This document shows positions 1-8,907 of a stretch of DNA of 64,000 bases, piece by piece. The stretch covers positions 62,001 to 126,000 of the forward strand of contig CAVQVG010000019.1 in NCBI GenBank assembly GCA_963717125.1. Direction: 5' to 3'. The position numbers and the translations under genes were made by a program. Origin of the DNA: RYN-230 sp963717125 (GTDB lineage Bacteria > Actinomycetota > Actinomycetes > Streptosporangiales > Streptosporangiaceae). Positions within the stretch are counted from its first letter, which is position 1, and each line of letters begins with the position of its first letter. Below the pieces are notes generated by a model, which worked only from the letters and a program-made list of their open reading frames with translations, was not told the origin of the DNA and searched no databases.

Positions 1-1
1 C

Positions 2-565
2 CTCCGGCCCCGGCCCGCCGGTCACCAGGCCGCCCGTAGCGCCGTCGGCGTGCACCCGGCCCCGCTGAGCGCGCACGCGAAACACACCACTCCGCGGCCA
101 ACCCAGCCCCCCGGCACGCCGGCGATGGCTACCCTCGGCTCATACCTGGCGCGGAGCGCGTCAGTGCGGCCCACTGTCCAGGCGGCGATCGACGGCGTGG
201 AAACCTGCTCGCAGAGCCCAGCCAGCGGGGAGGCAACTCTCCAGCAGGCCATCAGCACCCGGCAGCAGATCGTCAGCGGCCTGCGCACGCTCGCCCCGTC
301 CGGCCTGCCGCACGGCGCTCAGCTGGTAACCCGGCTGACCACCGCGATGCAGGACTCGATCACCGCGGATCGTGACTACCAGGGCTGGATGGCCGGCGTG
401 GCCAGCTCCGGCGGCTGCGGGTCGAACCCGGCCACCGACCCCAGCTATGCGGCCGGCCAGCAGGCGTCCGGCCAGGCCACCGCGGCCAAGAACGCGTTCC
501 TGGCCATCTGGAACCCGATGGCCCCGGCCTACCGGCAGCCGGCCTATTCGAGCACCGACTTCTGA
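2..565 (+). CDS. Hypothetical secreted or anchored protein, probably 5'-truncated by the window edge
   Basis: I do not recognise this family. The frame is open to the first base of the window, and the only early start (GTG at 50) has no ribosome binding site, so the true start is probably outside. About 60 residues of Ala/Pro/Arg-rich linker precede a helical region with two cysteines (in ETCSQS and SGGCGS), which would suit an extracytoplasmic domain. The stop TGA overlaps the ATG of the downstream amidase gene by one base, implying translational coupling and a shared role at the envelope. Function is not assignable. Confidence 0.55.
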   Translation, partial: LRPRPAGHQAARSAVGVHPAPLSAHAKHTTPRPTQPPGTPAMATLGSYLARSASVRPTVQAAIDGVETCSQSPASGEATLQQAISTRQQIVSGLRTLAPSGLPHGAQLVTRLTTAMQDSITADRDYQGWMAGVASSGGCGSNPATDPSYAAGQQASGQATAAKNAFLAIWNPMAPAYRQPAYSSTDF

Positions 566-1485
566 TGCGCCGCCTCGCCTGGGCGCTGCCCGCCGCGACG
601 ATCGCGCTGACCGCGTGCAGCATCGCGCCAGCCACCAGCCAGCCCAACGCCGCGGCCCGGACCCGGCCGGCCAGCACGCCGGCGACGCCGACCAGCGCCG
701 CGCCGACCGCCAGCACCCCGGCCAGCACACCGGCACCCGCGGTGGCCGCCGCAGCAGCCACCGTGCCGCCGCGGCTGCCGCACTCCCCCGGCGGTGGCCC
801 CGGCCGGTTCCCGGCCACCGCCTCCGGGGTGCTGGACGGCAAGGTCGTCCTGGTGGACCCGGGGCACAACGGCGGGAACTTCGACGCGCCGTCGGTCATC
901 AACCGGCTGATCTGGAACGGCCGGGAAAGCGAGACCTGCGACACCACCGGCGCCGAGACGGACAGCGGCTACACCGAGGCGCAGTTCAACTGGAACGTGG
1001 CCCGCTACCTGGCCGCCGACCTGCGCGCGGCGGGCGCGACCGTGGTGCTCACCCGCACCTCCAACACGGGGGTGGGCCCGTGCGTCACCGAGCGGGCCGC
1101 CCTGGGCAACAAGGCGCATGCCAGCGCAGCGGTGTCCATCCACGCCGACGGCGGGCCGCCGGGCGGCCGCGGCTTCGCCGTCCTGGAACCGGTCCCGGAC
1201 GGAATCAACGACGCCATCGTGCGGCCGTCCGCCCAGCTCGGCACCGACCTGCGCAACGCGTTCGCGGCCGGCACCGGCGAGCCGGTCAGCTCCTACGACG
1301 GGGTGAACGGGATCCAGCCGCGCGACGACCTGGGCGGCATCAACCTGTCCACCGTGCCGAAGGTGTTCATCGAGTGCGCCAACATGCGCAACGCGGCCGA
1401 CGCCGCGCTGGTCACCTCCCCCGCCTGGCAGGCCAAGGCGGCCCGGGCCATCGCGGCCGGCCTGACCAGGTTCCTCACCCGCTGA
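565..1485 (+). CDS. N-acetylmuramoyl-L-alanine amidase, lipoprotein (Amidase_3, Rv3717/Ami1-like)
   Basis: Predicted zinc amidase that cleaves the bond between N-acetylmuramate and L-alanine in peptidoglycan, acting outside the membrane. A signal peptide ends in the lipobox LTAC with Cys18, followed by a Thr/Ala/Pro linker to about residue 80. The Amidase_3 fold shows the expected metal ligands His101 (DPGHNGG), Glu138 (TEAQ) and His193 (SIHAD), and the catalytic Glu270 in VFIECANMRN; the spacing matches the mycobacterial Rv3717 family. The start overlaps the stop of the upstream gene. The stop is followed in the same frame by a flavoprotein fragment (1486-1812), an odd junction suggesting a deletion just downstream. 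Confidence 0.88.
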   Translation: MRRLAWALPAATIALTACSIAPATSQPNAAARTRPASTPATPTSAAPTASTPASTPAPAVAAAAATVPPRLPHSPGGGPGRFPATASGVLDGKVVLVDPGHNGGNFDAPSVINRLIWNGRESETCDTTGAETDSGYTEAQFNWNVARYLAADLRAAGATVVLTRTSNTGVGPCVTERAALGNKAHASAAVSIHADGGPPGGRGFAVLEPVPDGINDAIVRPSAQLGTDLRNAFAAGTGEPVSSYDGVNGIQPRDDLGGINLSTVPKVFIECANMRNAADAALVTSPAWQAKAARAIAAGLTRFLTR

Positions 1486-1812
1486 CCACCGGACGCGATC
1501 ATCGTGGCGCCCGGCACGGTCAACACCATCAACAAGTGGGGCGCCGGGATCTGCGACACGCCGCCGCTGGGCATCCTGGTGGAAGCCATCGGCAAGCGGC
1601 TGCCGATCGTGGCCATGCCGGTCAGCAACCCCGAGCATGCCGCGCACCCGGCGTTCGCCGAGAACATCGCCCGGCTGCGCTCCTGGGGCGTGACGGTGCT
1701 GACCCGGACCCAGCCGGACGAGGCGGACGAGGCGACGGCCGACCGCACCGCGCAGCGGGGGTTTCCCTGGGCGCGGGGTCTGGCGGCGGTGTCCGCCCGG
1801 CCACCAGAGTGA
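1486..1812 (+). pseudogene. C-terminal fragment of a flavoprotein (phosphopantothenoylcysteine decarboxylase-like fold)
   Basis: Immediately after the amidase stop, and in the same frame, the translation reads PPDAIIVAPGTVNTINKWGA and continues to a region with PIVAMPVSNPEHAAHPAF. This is the second half of the Flavoprotein fold (FMN-binding loop and following helices) without the first Rossmann half. A GTG at 1504 could nominally start a 102-residue protein, but it would begin inside a core beta strand. There is no ribosome binding site. I read it as the remnant of a longer gene whose 5' half was deleted up to the amidase stop. The last 30 residues are low-complexity. Confidence 0.6.
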
Positions 1813-1837
1813 CCGGGCGGCTATCCGCGCGTGCTGG

Positions 1838-2128
1838 TCAGCCGACCTGCGACAGGCCCTTCTCCAGGTCGGCGCCATTCATGGCGGGCGCCAACTGGAC
1901 GTCGGCGTTCAGTTCCATGAAGAACGGCTCGGCGAACGGCGGCAGATCCGATGGATCGGGCATGTCGAACACCATGAACGCGGTGCGCCGCCCGTCGAAC
2001 GTGGTGAAGTACATCGCCTCCGGCTTCCACCGCTCCGCGGCCCGCTGCATGACGCTGCCCAGCCGATGATCCCTGATCGCCTGGTTCGCCGCCTCGACGG
2101 GCAGGCTGATCTTGGCCATGACTCGCAT
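1838..2128 (-). CDS. Small conserved protein, DUF3303/muconolactone-isomerase-like ferredoxin fold
   Basis: A 96-residue cytoplasmic protein starting MRVMAKISLPVEAANQAI. The start at 2128 is chosen because a GGGGGGAC purine-rich site sits just upstream; an in-frame earlier start has none. The pattern of a beta strand, a helix, then EAMYFTTFDGRRTAFMVFDM and a conserved PPFAEPFF-NADVQL tail is that of small alpha/beta dimeric stress-like proteins often annotated DUF3303. No enzymatic residues can be named. It lies convergent with the flavoprotein remnant and downstream of the sortase gene, 52 bases away, so it may be the last gene of that transcript. Confidence 0.6.
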   Translation of the reverse strand: MRVMAKISLPVEAANQAIRDHRLGSVMQRAAERWKPEAMYFTTFDGRRTAFMVFDMPDPSDLPPFAEPFFMELNADVQLAPAMNGADLEKGLSQVG

Positions 2129-2180
2129 AGGTCCCCCCTGATTGTTTTCATCCCCTTTGGCAACGTACCAGGTCACAGCG

Positions 2181-3158
2181 TTACCGAACAGGTCTGCGGT
2201 AGCTGCGGGTGAGGTGCGCGTAGACCACGATGTTGTCCAGGTACTGCCGGGTGGCGGTGTCGAACGCGCCGCCGCAGGTGATCAGGCGCAGGCTCGGGTA
2301 CTTGACGTTGCCGTACACGTCCGAGGTGGGGAACGCGCTCTTGACCACCTTCTGCACGCCGTCCACGGTGAAGATCGCCATCGATCCGTTGGCCCGCATG
2401 ACCTTGATCTGGTTCCCCCGGCGCAGCGTCTTGATGTAGAAGAACGCCGAGATCCCGGTGAACGAATCGACATGCCCCAGGATCACCGAGGTGCCCTTCT
2501 GCCCGGGCGCGACGCTGCCGTCGTACCAGCCGGTCAGATTGTGGTTCTCCAGCGGCGGCACCGCCACCGTGTGATTGGCGGCCAGGCCCAGCCGCATCAC
2601 CGGGGCGTCCACGTCCAGCTTGGGGATATCGATCTGCACCGGCCGGGAGAAGGCCAGCGGGGCCGCGACCGTGCCGTCCAGGCCGGGCACCGTCGTGCCC
2701 ACATTGGCCGGGATCTGCTCGGCCGGGCCGTACAGGTGCCCACGCTCCACCACCGCCCGGCCGATCACCGCGGCGCCGGCCAGCACGAGCACGGAACCGA
2801 GGACCAGGACGAGCCGGCCCGGCCCGCGCCGCCGGCGGCTGCGCCGGTCCGTGTAGCCCGAGTCCTCGTACCCGCCGTAGTCCCGGGAGTCAATGCGCTG
2901 GGTTTGGTAGCGGCGGTCGTGGCGCCGGTCGTCGTAGCGCGGCTCCTCGTAGTCCGGCTCGCGCAGCAGCCCCTGCTGCTGACCGCGACGCTGGTAGTCC
3001 TGGTCCTGGTACCCCTGGTCCTGGTAACCATGATCTTCGTAGTACGGCGACTGGTAGAGCTCGTCCGGGTAGCTGTCGTCCTGGTAAAGCTCGTCCTCGA
3101 AAAGACTCCGGGCCGGCCGGGCCGGCCCGGTGCGGCGGTTACGTCGCGGTAGCTCCAT
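2181..3158 (-). CDS. Class E/F-type sortase
   Basis: Membrane-anchored transpeptidase that would link a sorted surface protein to the wall. Residues 1-112 form a cytoplasmic Tyr/Asp/Gln/Arg-rich stretch with repeated YQDQ-type units and a basic RRSRRRRG end, followed by one transmembrane segment (about 115-136). The sortase domain shows His229 in ILGHVDS, catalytic Cys295 in RLITCGG and Arg304 in ATRQYLDN, the full triad. The length (325) is longer than most class F enzymes because of the repetitive N-terminal region. It lies downstream of its probable substrate (3240-4532) on the same strand, separated by a strong hairpin at 3196-3233 that may lower its expression relative to the substrate. 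Confidence 0.88.
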   Translation of the reverse strand: MELPRRNRRTGPARPARSLFEDELYQDDSYPDELYQSPYYEDHGYQDQGYQDQDYQRRGQQQGLLREPDYEEPRYDDRRHDRRYQTQRIDSRDYGGYEDSGYTDRRSRRRRGPGRLVLVLGSVLVLAGAAVIGRAVVERGHLYGPAEQIPANVGTTVPGLDGTVAAPLAFSRPVQIDIPKLDVDAPVMRLGLAANHTVAVPPLENHNLTGWYDGSVAPGQKGTSVILGHVDSFTGISAFFYIKTLRRGNQIKVMRANGSMAIFTVDGVQKVVKSAFPTSDVYGNVKYPSLRLITCGGAFDTATRQYLDNIVVYAHLTRSYRRPVR

Positions 3159-3195
3159 CCGGGTGATTCGCTTCCTGGGAGTAGGAGACGGCCGG

Positions 3196-3233
3196 CTGGT
3201 CCCGGTCCGGGCGGCGGCCCGGACCGGGACCAG
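3196..3233 (-). terminator. 17-bp perfect hairpin between sortase substrate and sortase
   Basis: The arms 3196-3212 and 3217-3233 are exactly complementary (core TGGTCCCGGTCCGGGC) around a GGCG loop. There is no T-tract. It sits 7 bases after the stop of the substrate gene and 38 bases before the sortase start, so it is placed to act as a partial terminator or processing stem within the two-gene transcript. Confidence 0.7.
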
Positions 3234-3239
3234 GCCCGA

Positions 3240-4532
3240 TCAGGCGGAGAAGTGCCGCCGGCGGCGGCGCAGCCCGATGATCGTGAGGCCGGCTCCGGCC
3301 AGCAGCACGGCGATGCCCGCAGCCAGCTCCGGCAGGATGTTGGCGTGCTGCAGGCTGCCACCACCACCGGTGTTGGCGGAGCCCATCGGGGCGGTGCCCA
3401 GCGCCGGGGTGGTGCCGGTACCGGTGGTGGTGCCTGCGGGCATGGTGGCCGCCGGCATCGCCGTTCCGGTGACGTTCACCATGGTGGACGCCGTCATGGT
3501 CGGGGTGATCGTGGTCTGCAGGACACAGACCGCGACGACCGAGACCATCTGCTGCGTGTGCACGATGACGGTGAACCGGCTGGGCGGCATGATGTGCAGC
3601 AGACCGGCCGCCTGCAGCGGCAGCGACGTCCGTACCGTGAACATGCCGCCGCTGATGTTCGCCATCGCCCCGGTGAGCGGGATGCTGCCGGACTGGGCGC
3701 CGGCCAGCGGCAGGGCGCCGCTGAACGAGACCGCGGAGGTGCCCGCCGGATACGTCCCGCCGAGCCCGTTAGCCGGCGACGAGAGCATGACCATGTCGGT
3801 CGAGCCGACCGTGTTCGGGCCGGACGTGCTCAGCGTCATCGGGATCTGGTCCATCTGCCGCATCGTGCGCCCGGCCACCGTGACCGTGCACGCGTACATC
3901 GGCCCGGTGGTCGCGGCGGCCACGGTCGACGCTATGACCGCGATCTGCACCGAGGTGGTGGTTGTGGTGATCCGCGTGCAGTTGAACGCGGCCAGCGTGG
4001 TCCCGGCGACCAGCGTCACCCTGAGCGCCGTTGGCGCCATGATCGACGCCGTGCCCGCGGTCGACGGGATGGCCGAGCCGCTGATGGTGACCGCTGGTAT
4101 CTGCGTCGCCATCCCGGCGGGCAGGGTGCTCTGGCCGGTGAGGGCCAGCGTGGTCGCGGACATCCCGGTGGACTGGGCCGTGCCGGCCGCGGTGACCCGG
4201 GTCAGGGACGCCAGCTGGGTGCTGTCGGCCGTGGGCAGCGTCATCACCCGGGTAGTGAGCGTGACCGCGGCGGCGGTGCCCGCGGTGCCTGAGGTCGGTG
4301 CGCTGAGCACCGCCGTGAGGGTGACCGGTGTCGCGGTGGTGACACCGGACAGGGTGCATGAGTAGCTCACCATCGTGCTCGACAGCGAGGGGTTCGCGTC
4401 AGACGGAATCACAGGACCGGTGGCGGTCGCGGCTGACGCTCCGCTCGCACCGGCAAACAGCCCCGCTACCGCCAGGACGAGTGTGCTGCCCGCCCAGACC
4501 GCGCGGCGTATCACATTCCCTTGGTGGTACAC
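3240..4532 (-). CDS. Secreted Ala/Thr-rich surface protein with C-terminal sorting signal
   Basis: Probable substrate of the neighbouring sortase. A GTG start with GAGAAGGG upstream begins a signal peptide ending near GASGASA. The 340-residue mature part is rich in Ala, Thr, Ser and Met and lacks a domain I recognise; the alternating beta-like pattern suggests repeated sandwich domains. The end is a classic cell-wall sorting layout: SANTG at residues 385-389, a Gly/Ser stretch, a hydrophobic segment of about 20 residues, then RRRRRHFSA. SANTG is an unusual variant of the LPXTG/LAXTG motif. The gene is divergent from the GH1 gene. Confidence 0.72.
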   Translation of the reverse strand: MYHQGNVIRRAVWAGSTLVLAVAGLFAGASGASAATATGPVIPSDANPSLSSTMVSYSCTLSGVTTATPVTLTAVLSAPTSGTAGTAAAVTLTTRVMTLPTADSTQLASLTRVTAAGTAQSTGMSATTLALTGQSTLPAGMATQIPAVTISGSAIPSTAGTASIMAPTALRVTLVAGTTLAAFNCTRITTTTTSVQIAVIASTVAAATTGPMYACTVTVAGRTMRQMDQIPMTLSTSGPNTVGSTDMVMLSSPANGLGGTYPAGTSAVSFSGALPLAGAQSGSIPLTGAMANISGGMFTVRTSLPLQAAGLLHIMPPSRFTVIVHTQQMVSVVAVCVLQTTITPTMTASTMVNVTGTAMPAATMPAGTTTGTGTTPALGTAPMGSANTGGGGSLQHANILPELAAGIAVLLAGAGLTIIGLRRRRRHFSA

Positions 4533-4685
4533 GTTTTGGCCCTTCTCGAGTTGGCCCGCTCCGTGAGGTGACCCGCTCCAAGGGGACGCGCGTTCAGCAC
4601 ACTAGAGGCAGACCTAAAGGGCCTGCAAAGGAATGCAGCCGTCCGTAATATCGCCACAAGATGTGCCGGTGATTACGATCAGCGG

Positions 4686-6057
4686 GTGAACAGACCGCCG
4701 CTGCCCCGGTTCCCGGACGGGTTCCACTGGGGCGTCGCCACGTCGGCGTACCAGATCGAGGGCGCCGTGCACGAAGGCGGGCGGGGCGTGTCGATCTGGG
4801 ACACGTTCTGCCAGCAGCCGGGAAAGATCCGGGACGGGCACACCGGCGAGGTGGCCATCGATTCCTACCATCGCTGGCCGGAGGACGTGGCGCTGCTGGC
4901 CGACCTGGGCGTTACCGCGTACCGGTTCTCCATCGCCTGGCCGCGGGTCCAGCCGGCCGGCACCGGGCCGGCCAACGGTGCCGGGCTGGACTACTACGAC
5001 CGGCTGACCGACGCGCTGCTGGCCGCGGGCATCACCCCGGTGCCGACCCTCTACCACTGGGACCTGCCACAGCCGCTGGAGGACGCGGGCGGCTGGCTGG
5101 CCCGGCCCACCGCGCAGCGGTTCGCCGACTACGCGGCGCTGGCCGCGGCCCGGCTGGCCGACCGGATACCGCTGTGGACCACGCTGAACGAGCCGTTCGT
5201 GGTCACCGCCTTCGGCTACGCACTCGGCGTGCACGCGCCAGGCCAGGAGCTGATGCTGGGCTCGCTGCCCACCGCCCACCACCAGCTGCTCGGGCACGGC
5301 CTGGCCACGGCCGCGCTGCGGGCGGCGGGCGTGCGCCAGGTAATGATCGCCAACAACTACTCCCCGGCCTGGGCGGCCAGCGAGAGCGCGGCCGACCAGG
5401 CCGCAGCGGCGGCCTACGCCACCCTGCACGACTGGGTGTTCACCGACCCGGTGCTGCACGGCCGCTACCCCGACCTGAGCGCGTTCGGCCTGGCCAGCGA
5501 CGGCCAGGACCCGGCCAGCGGGTTGGCCTGCGTGCGGGACGGCGACCTCACGGTGATCTCCACCCCGGTGGACGGCATCGGGGTGAACTACTACGTGCCG
5601 ACCCGGGTATCCGCGCTGCCGGACTCACCGCTGCCGTTCCAGATGCAGCCGATCCCCGGTTACCCGGTCACCTCGTTCGGCTGGCCGGTGGTACCCGCCG
5701 GGCTGACCGAGATGCTCGGGCAACTGGCCGGGCGCTACGGCCGTGCGCTGCCGCCGCTGTACATCACCGAGAACGGCTGCGCACACGACGACCAGCGCCG
5801 GCCACGGTGCCGTGGCCGACCAATTCCGCATCGACTTCATCGACGGCCACCTGCGCGCGGTGCACGACTCGATCCGGGCCGGCGTGGACGTGCGCGGCTA
5901 CTTCCACTGGACGCTGGCCGACAACTTCGAGTGGGGTGAGGGCTACACCCAGCGGTTCGGCCTGGTCCACGTGGACCGTGGCAGCCAGGCCCGCACCCCG
6001 AAGGCGTCCTACGGCTGGTACCGCGACGTGATCGCGGCTCAGCGCGGCGAGGGCTGA
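4686..6057 (+). pseudogene. GH1 beta-glucosidase with a frameshift near 5795-5815
   Basis: Family GH1 retaining beta-glucosidase, cytosolic, hydrolysing beta-linked disaccharides. GTG start; acid/base Glu169 (TLNEPF) and nucleophile Glu362 (ITENG) are present, as are the N-terminal FHWGVATSAYQIEGA and the C-terminal GYFHWTLADNFEWGEGY substrate-binding motif. However, the frame used from 4686 to about 5795 differs by one base from the frame that encodes VADQFRIDFIDGHLRAVH to the end at 6057. Joined, the two parts give about 457 residues, the usual GH1 length. The shift lies just after ENGCAHDDQ in a GC-rich run, so a sequencing error or a recent inactivating indel are both possible. As written the product ends prematurely in wrong-frame sequence at 5939. 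Confidence 0.8.
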
Positions 6058-6187
6058 CCCCGCTGGGCGAGGTAGCTCAGCAGCATGGTCAGGCTCAGCA
6101 CGATCAGCGCGGCCTCGACGAAGAGCGACACGGTGCCCACCCAGTAGACGTTATGGCACTGGCGCCGTCTTAACCGGGCGGGCCGCC

Positions 6188-6844
6188 CTAGGCGGGTGCG
6201 GCGTGCGGCGCGGCGGCGTCGTCCCAGGCCGCCCGGAGCGCGGCCAGGAACACCTCGGCCGGCTGGCCGCCGGAAACCGCCCGCGACCCGCCGATGACGT
6301 AAAACGGGACGCCGGTGATCCCGAGACGGCGGGCCTGCCGCCCGTCGTCCACGATCTGCTGCTCGGCCTGCGCGTCATCCAGCGCGGCCCGGGCCTGGCC
6401 GGCGTCCAGCCCGGCCTCGGCGGCCACTTCGGCCAGGCCCGCCGCGTCGAAGACCGACCGGCCCCCGCCGAAGTAGGCGCCGTACAGAGCGGCGATCGCG
6501 GCCTGGCCGTGCCCGCGGGCCTGGGCGTACTGCAGCAGCCGGTGCGCGGCCCGGGTGTTACCCAGCTCCCGGTCTACGGTGAAGTCCAGCCCGGCCGCCT
6601 GGGCCAGGCCCTGCACCCGGCCCTCGGCCGCGGCGGCCTGGGCCGGCGACATGCCGTACTTCGCGGCCAGCAGGTCCAGCACCGGCTGGGTGTGCCCGGC
6701 CGGCCGCCCCGGGTCAAGCTCGAACGAGTGGTAGACGACCTCGACCTCGTCGCGGTGCTCGAACTGGCTCAGCGCGGCGTCGAAACGCGCCTTGCCCAGG
6801 TAGCACCAGGGGCAGACGATGTCGGCCCAGACGTCCACGCGCAT
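6188..6844 (-). CDS. DsbA-family oxidoreductase (FrnE-like)
   Basis: Thioredoxin-fold protein of the DsbA/2-hydroxychromene-2-carboxylate-isomerase group, predicted cytoplasmic because no signal peptide is present. The N-terminus MRVDVWADIVCPWCYLGK contains the active-site CPWC. The cis-proline loop is visible as ITGVPFYVIG near residue 183, and the helical insertion lies between. The length (218) is normal. Function in this family is disulfide reduction/isomerisation or glutathione-independent redox chemistry; the substrate is unknown. A CTCC-complement (GGAGG) lies 6-9 bases before the start. It stands alone between the GH1 gene and the MEDS gene. Confidence 0.85.
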   Translation of the reverse strand: MRVDVWADIVCPWCYLGKARFDAALSQFEHRDEVEVVYHSFELDPGRPAGHTQPVLDLLAAKYGMSPAQAAAAEGRVQGLAQAAGLDFTVDRELGNTRAAHRLLQYAQARGHGQAAIAALYGAYFGGGRSVFDAAGLAEVAAEAGLDAGQARAALDDAQAEQQIVDDGRQARRLGITGVPFYVIGGSRAVSGGQPAEVFLAALRAAWDDAAAPHAAPA

Positions 6845-6898
6845 GCACTGCCTCCTGTGGGGGGTTGGCGGCTGGCCTGACCCGGGCAGCCAGGCTGG

Positions 6899-7885
6899 TC
6901 AGGTCAGCGGCAGCTCGGCCCAGACCGTCTTCCCGCCGTCGGCGGGCTGCACGCCCCAGCGCGTCGCGACGGCGTCCACCAGGCCCAGCCCGTGGTCCGG
7001 CGACACCGGCAACGGCGGATCCCCGTGCGTAGCGGCCAGCGGGCGAGCGTCTTCGACCCGGATCCGGATCGCATCGGTGGCCAGGATGAGGCTGACGGTG
7101 AAGCCGGACCGGGCGTGCCGGACGGCGTTGGTGGCCAGCTCGCTGACCACGATGGCCACGTCACTGGCCAGGTTCACCCCGCAGCGCGGCTCGAGCCGCC
7201 AGCTGCGCAACAGTTTCAGGGCGAAGTGCCGGGCCGCCCGGGGGGAGTCCCGGTCCAGCGGGAAGGATCGCGTCGCCCGGGACCGGGCCGGAGCCGGGGC
7301 TGTCCTGGCCAGCCAGGGCATGGCGGGCGGGACCCCGACCACGGCCCCGTGCAGGCGGCAGACCTCGGCCAGGGCGGCGCGCTGATCCGGCCCGGAGACC
7401 GGCGACTCCGGGTAGCCGCAATACAGCCCGAACGGGATGTCCCGGGCCAGGTCGTTCCACAAGCCTTCGACTTCCAGGGCGGCATTGAGCTGGCCCGCGT
7501 CCCAGAGCAGGGCGACCATCTCCCCGTACACCCGGACTGGGTGCGCGGCCGCGCCCGCCGCCCTGATTACCTGCCCGACCTCGGCTTCGAAGCTGGCCGC
7601 GTTGACCTCGCCGGCCCGGGCGAACCGGTCCAGCAGGGCGGCCGCGTCGATGGCCCGGTACCGGCCATCCGCCTGGGCGACCGCGAGGTTGACATCCACC
7701 CCGGCCAGGTAGGTCTCGAACGCCTGCCGGTGCGCCGGGGTGGCCACCACGACCACCGCGCAGCCGCCGGCCAGCGCGTCGGCCAGGTACTGTCCCGCAC
7801 CCGCGGCGAGCTCCCAATCCCGGGCGTAGAACTGGACAACGTGCCCGCGCTCGGCCGCGCCCGTGAAGCCGGGTGCCACGGACAC
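6899..7885 (-). CDS. MEDS-domain sensor with HATPase_c (RsbW-type) domain
   Basis: Cytoplasmic two-domain regulator. Residues about 12-165 form a MEDS domain (GHVVQFYARDWELAAGAGQYL, then the VRVYGEMVALLWDAGQLNAAL signature), a proposed ligand- or light-responsive sensory module. After a linker with DRDSPRAARHFA, residues about 210-328 form a GHKL ATPase with the N-box VVSELATNAVRHA and a GLGLVDAVATRWGV lid motif. Such proteins act as anti-sigma-factor kinases in actinobacteria. No partner anti-anti-sigma or sigma gene is adjacent; the nearest sigma gene is at 18.9 kb. No histidine phosphorylation site is apparent. Confidence 0.85.
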   Translation of the reverse strand: MSVAPGFTGAAERGHVVQFYARDWELAAGAGQYLADALAGGCAVVVVATPAHRQAFETYLAGVDVNLAVAQADGRYRAIDAAALLDRFARAGEVNAASFEAEVGQVIRAAGAAAHPVRVYGEMVALLWDAGQLNAALEVEGLWNDLARDIPFGLYCGYPESPVSGPDQRAALAEVCRLHGAVVGVPPAMPWLARTAPAPARSRATRSFPLDRDSPRAARHFALKLLRSWRLEPRCGVNLASDVAIVVSELATNAVRHARSGFTVSLILATDAIRIRVEDARPLAATHGDPPLPVSPDHGLGLVDAVATRWGVQPADGGKTVWAELPLT

Positions 7886-8088
7886 AGTCAGCCTCCTCAG
7901 TCAGCATTTGCCGACAAAGTCCCAGGACACACCTACTGTACCCGCACGGTGACCGGTCATTCGGCGCTCGCCGGGGCGGGCCGGGATCCGATCAGCCCAG
8001 CCAGGGCGGGGGCGTCGTCAAAGGCACCCGGCACGGCTCCTGCTCCACCTCATTCACCCCGCACGCCTGACGCCAGGGGCGGACTGGT

Positions 8089-8658
8089 TTAGCTGGACTG
8101 GTACTGGCGGGCGGTCTCCTCGACCAGGGTCTGGCAGAACGCGGGCAGGTCACCGGGCCGCCGGCTGGTGATCAGCACGTTCGGGCCGGACTTGCACACC
8201 TGGACCGCGGTGTCCACCCAGGTGCCGCCCGCGTTGCGGATGTCGGTCCGCAGGCTGGGCCACGAGGTCAGGGTCCGGCCGCGGACCAGGTCCGCCTCGA
8301 CCACGGTCCATGGGCCGTGGCAGATGACCGCGGCGGGCTTACCTCCCTCGAACATCGCCCGGACGAACTGCACCGCCGCGGGCACGGTGCGAAGTATGTC
8401 CGGGTTGGCCACCCCGCCGGGCAGCACCAGCAGGTCGTAGTCCTCCGGGTAGGCGTCCCCGATGGCCACGTCCACCTGGAAGGTGTCACCCTTGTCCAGG
8501 TGGTTGAAGGCCTGGGCGGTGCCCAGCTCCGGGGCCAGCAGCATCGGCGTTCCGCCTGCGGCCTGCACCGTCTGCCAGGGCGCGGTGAGTTCGACCTGCT
8601 CCACGCCCTCATTCGCGATTATGAACGCGGCCTTCCGGCCGTCGAGTTCGTTAGCCAT
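8089..8658 (-). CDS. DJ-1/PfpI superfamily protein (type 1 glutamine amidotransferase-like)
   Basis: A 189-residue cytoplasmic protein. The start MANELDGRKAAF at 8658 is preceded by GGAGGGAG; a longer in-frame extension lacks any site. The nucleophile elbow is AAVICHGPW with the catalytic Cys, preceded by DLLVLPGGVANPD, which carries the PGG turn, and an acidic residue in the N-terminal strand region (NEGVEQ). This resembles the PfpI/YhbO group of stress-related glyoxalase/deglycase or chaperone-like proteins. It is transcribed alone; the 200 bases downstream toward the MEDS gene hold no recognisable feature. Confidence 0.85.
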   Translation of the reverse strand: MANELDGRKAAFIIANEGVEQVELTAPWQTVQAAGGTPMLLAPELGTAQAFNHLDKGDTFQVDVAIGDAYPEDYDLLVLPGGVANPDILRTVPAAVQFVRAMFEGGKPAAVICHGPWTVVEADLVRGRTLTSWPSLRTDIRNAGGTWVDTAVQVCKSGPNVLITSRRPGDLPAFCQTLVEETARQYQSS

Positions 8659-8907
8659 GACTGGGCTCCCTCCGTCTGATGGCACATCCCGTTCCAGCCA
8701 CCCCTGCCCAGCCAGGCCCGGTTGACCCCACCCGATCTGGCCGTTTTCAGCGCGGCCCGGGCATCGGCGATCAGCCGAGCGCGGCCATGGCCCGGAACCA
8801 GAGCCTGGTGATCGGCTACGCCGGGTAGCCGACGGCAAATATTACGGAACGCGGACCGCATCCCGGTTGGGCTAGGGATCCGGCCGGTCCGTGACTAACC
8901 TCGCCGA
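8659..8907. other. Intergenic region without a recognisable gene
   Basis: This divergent region between the PfpI gene and the 8908/9015 genes should hold two promoters. I see the GGAGGG ribosome site of the PfpI gene at its left edge but no convincing -35/-10 pair, hairpin or operator. Confidence 0.4.

Noticed and set aside
6039..6160. Minus-strand fragment reading YWVGTVSLFVEAALIVLSL, like the end of a membrane protein
   Set aside because: It overlaps the GH1 3' end, has no start or ribosome site and is too short to separate from chance; at most a relic.
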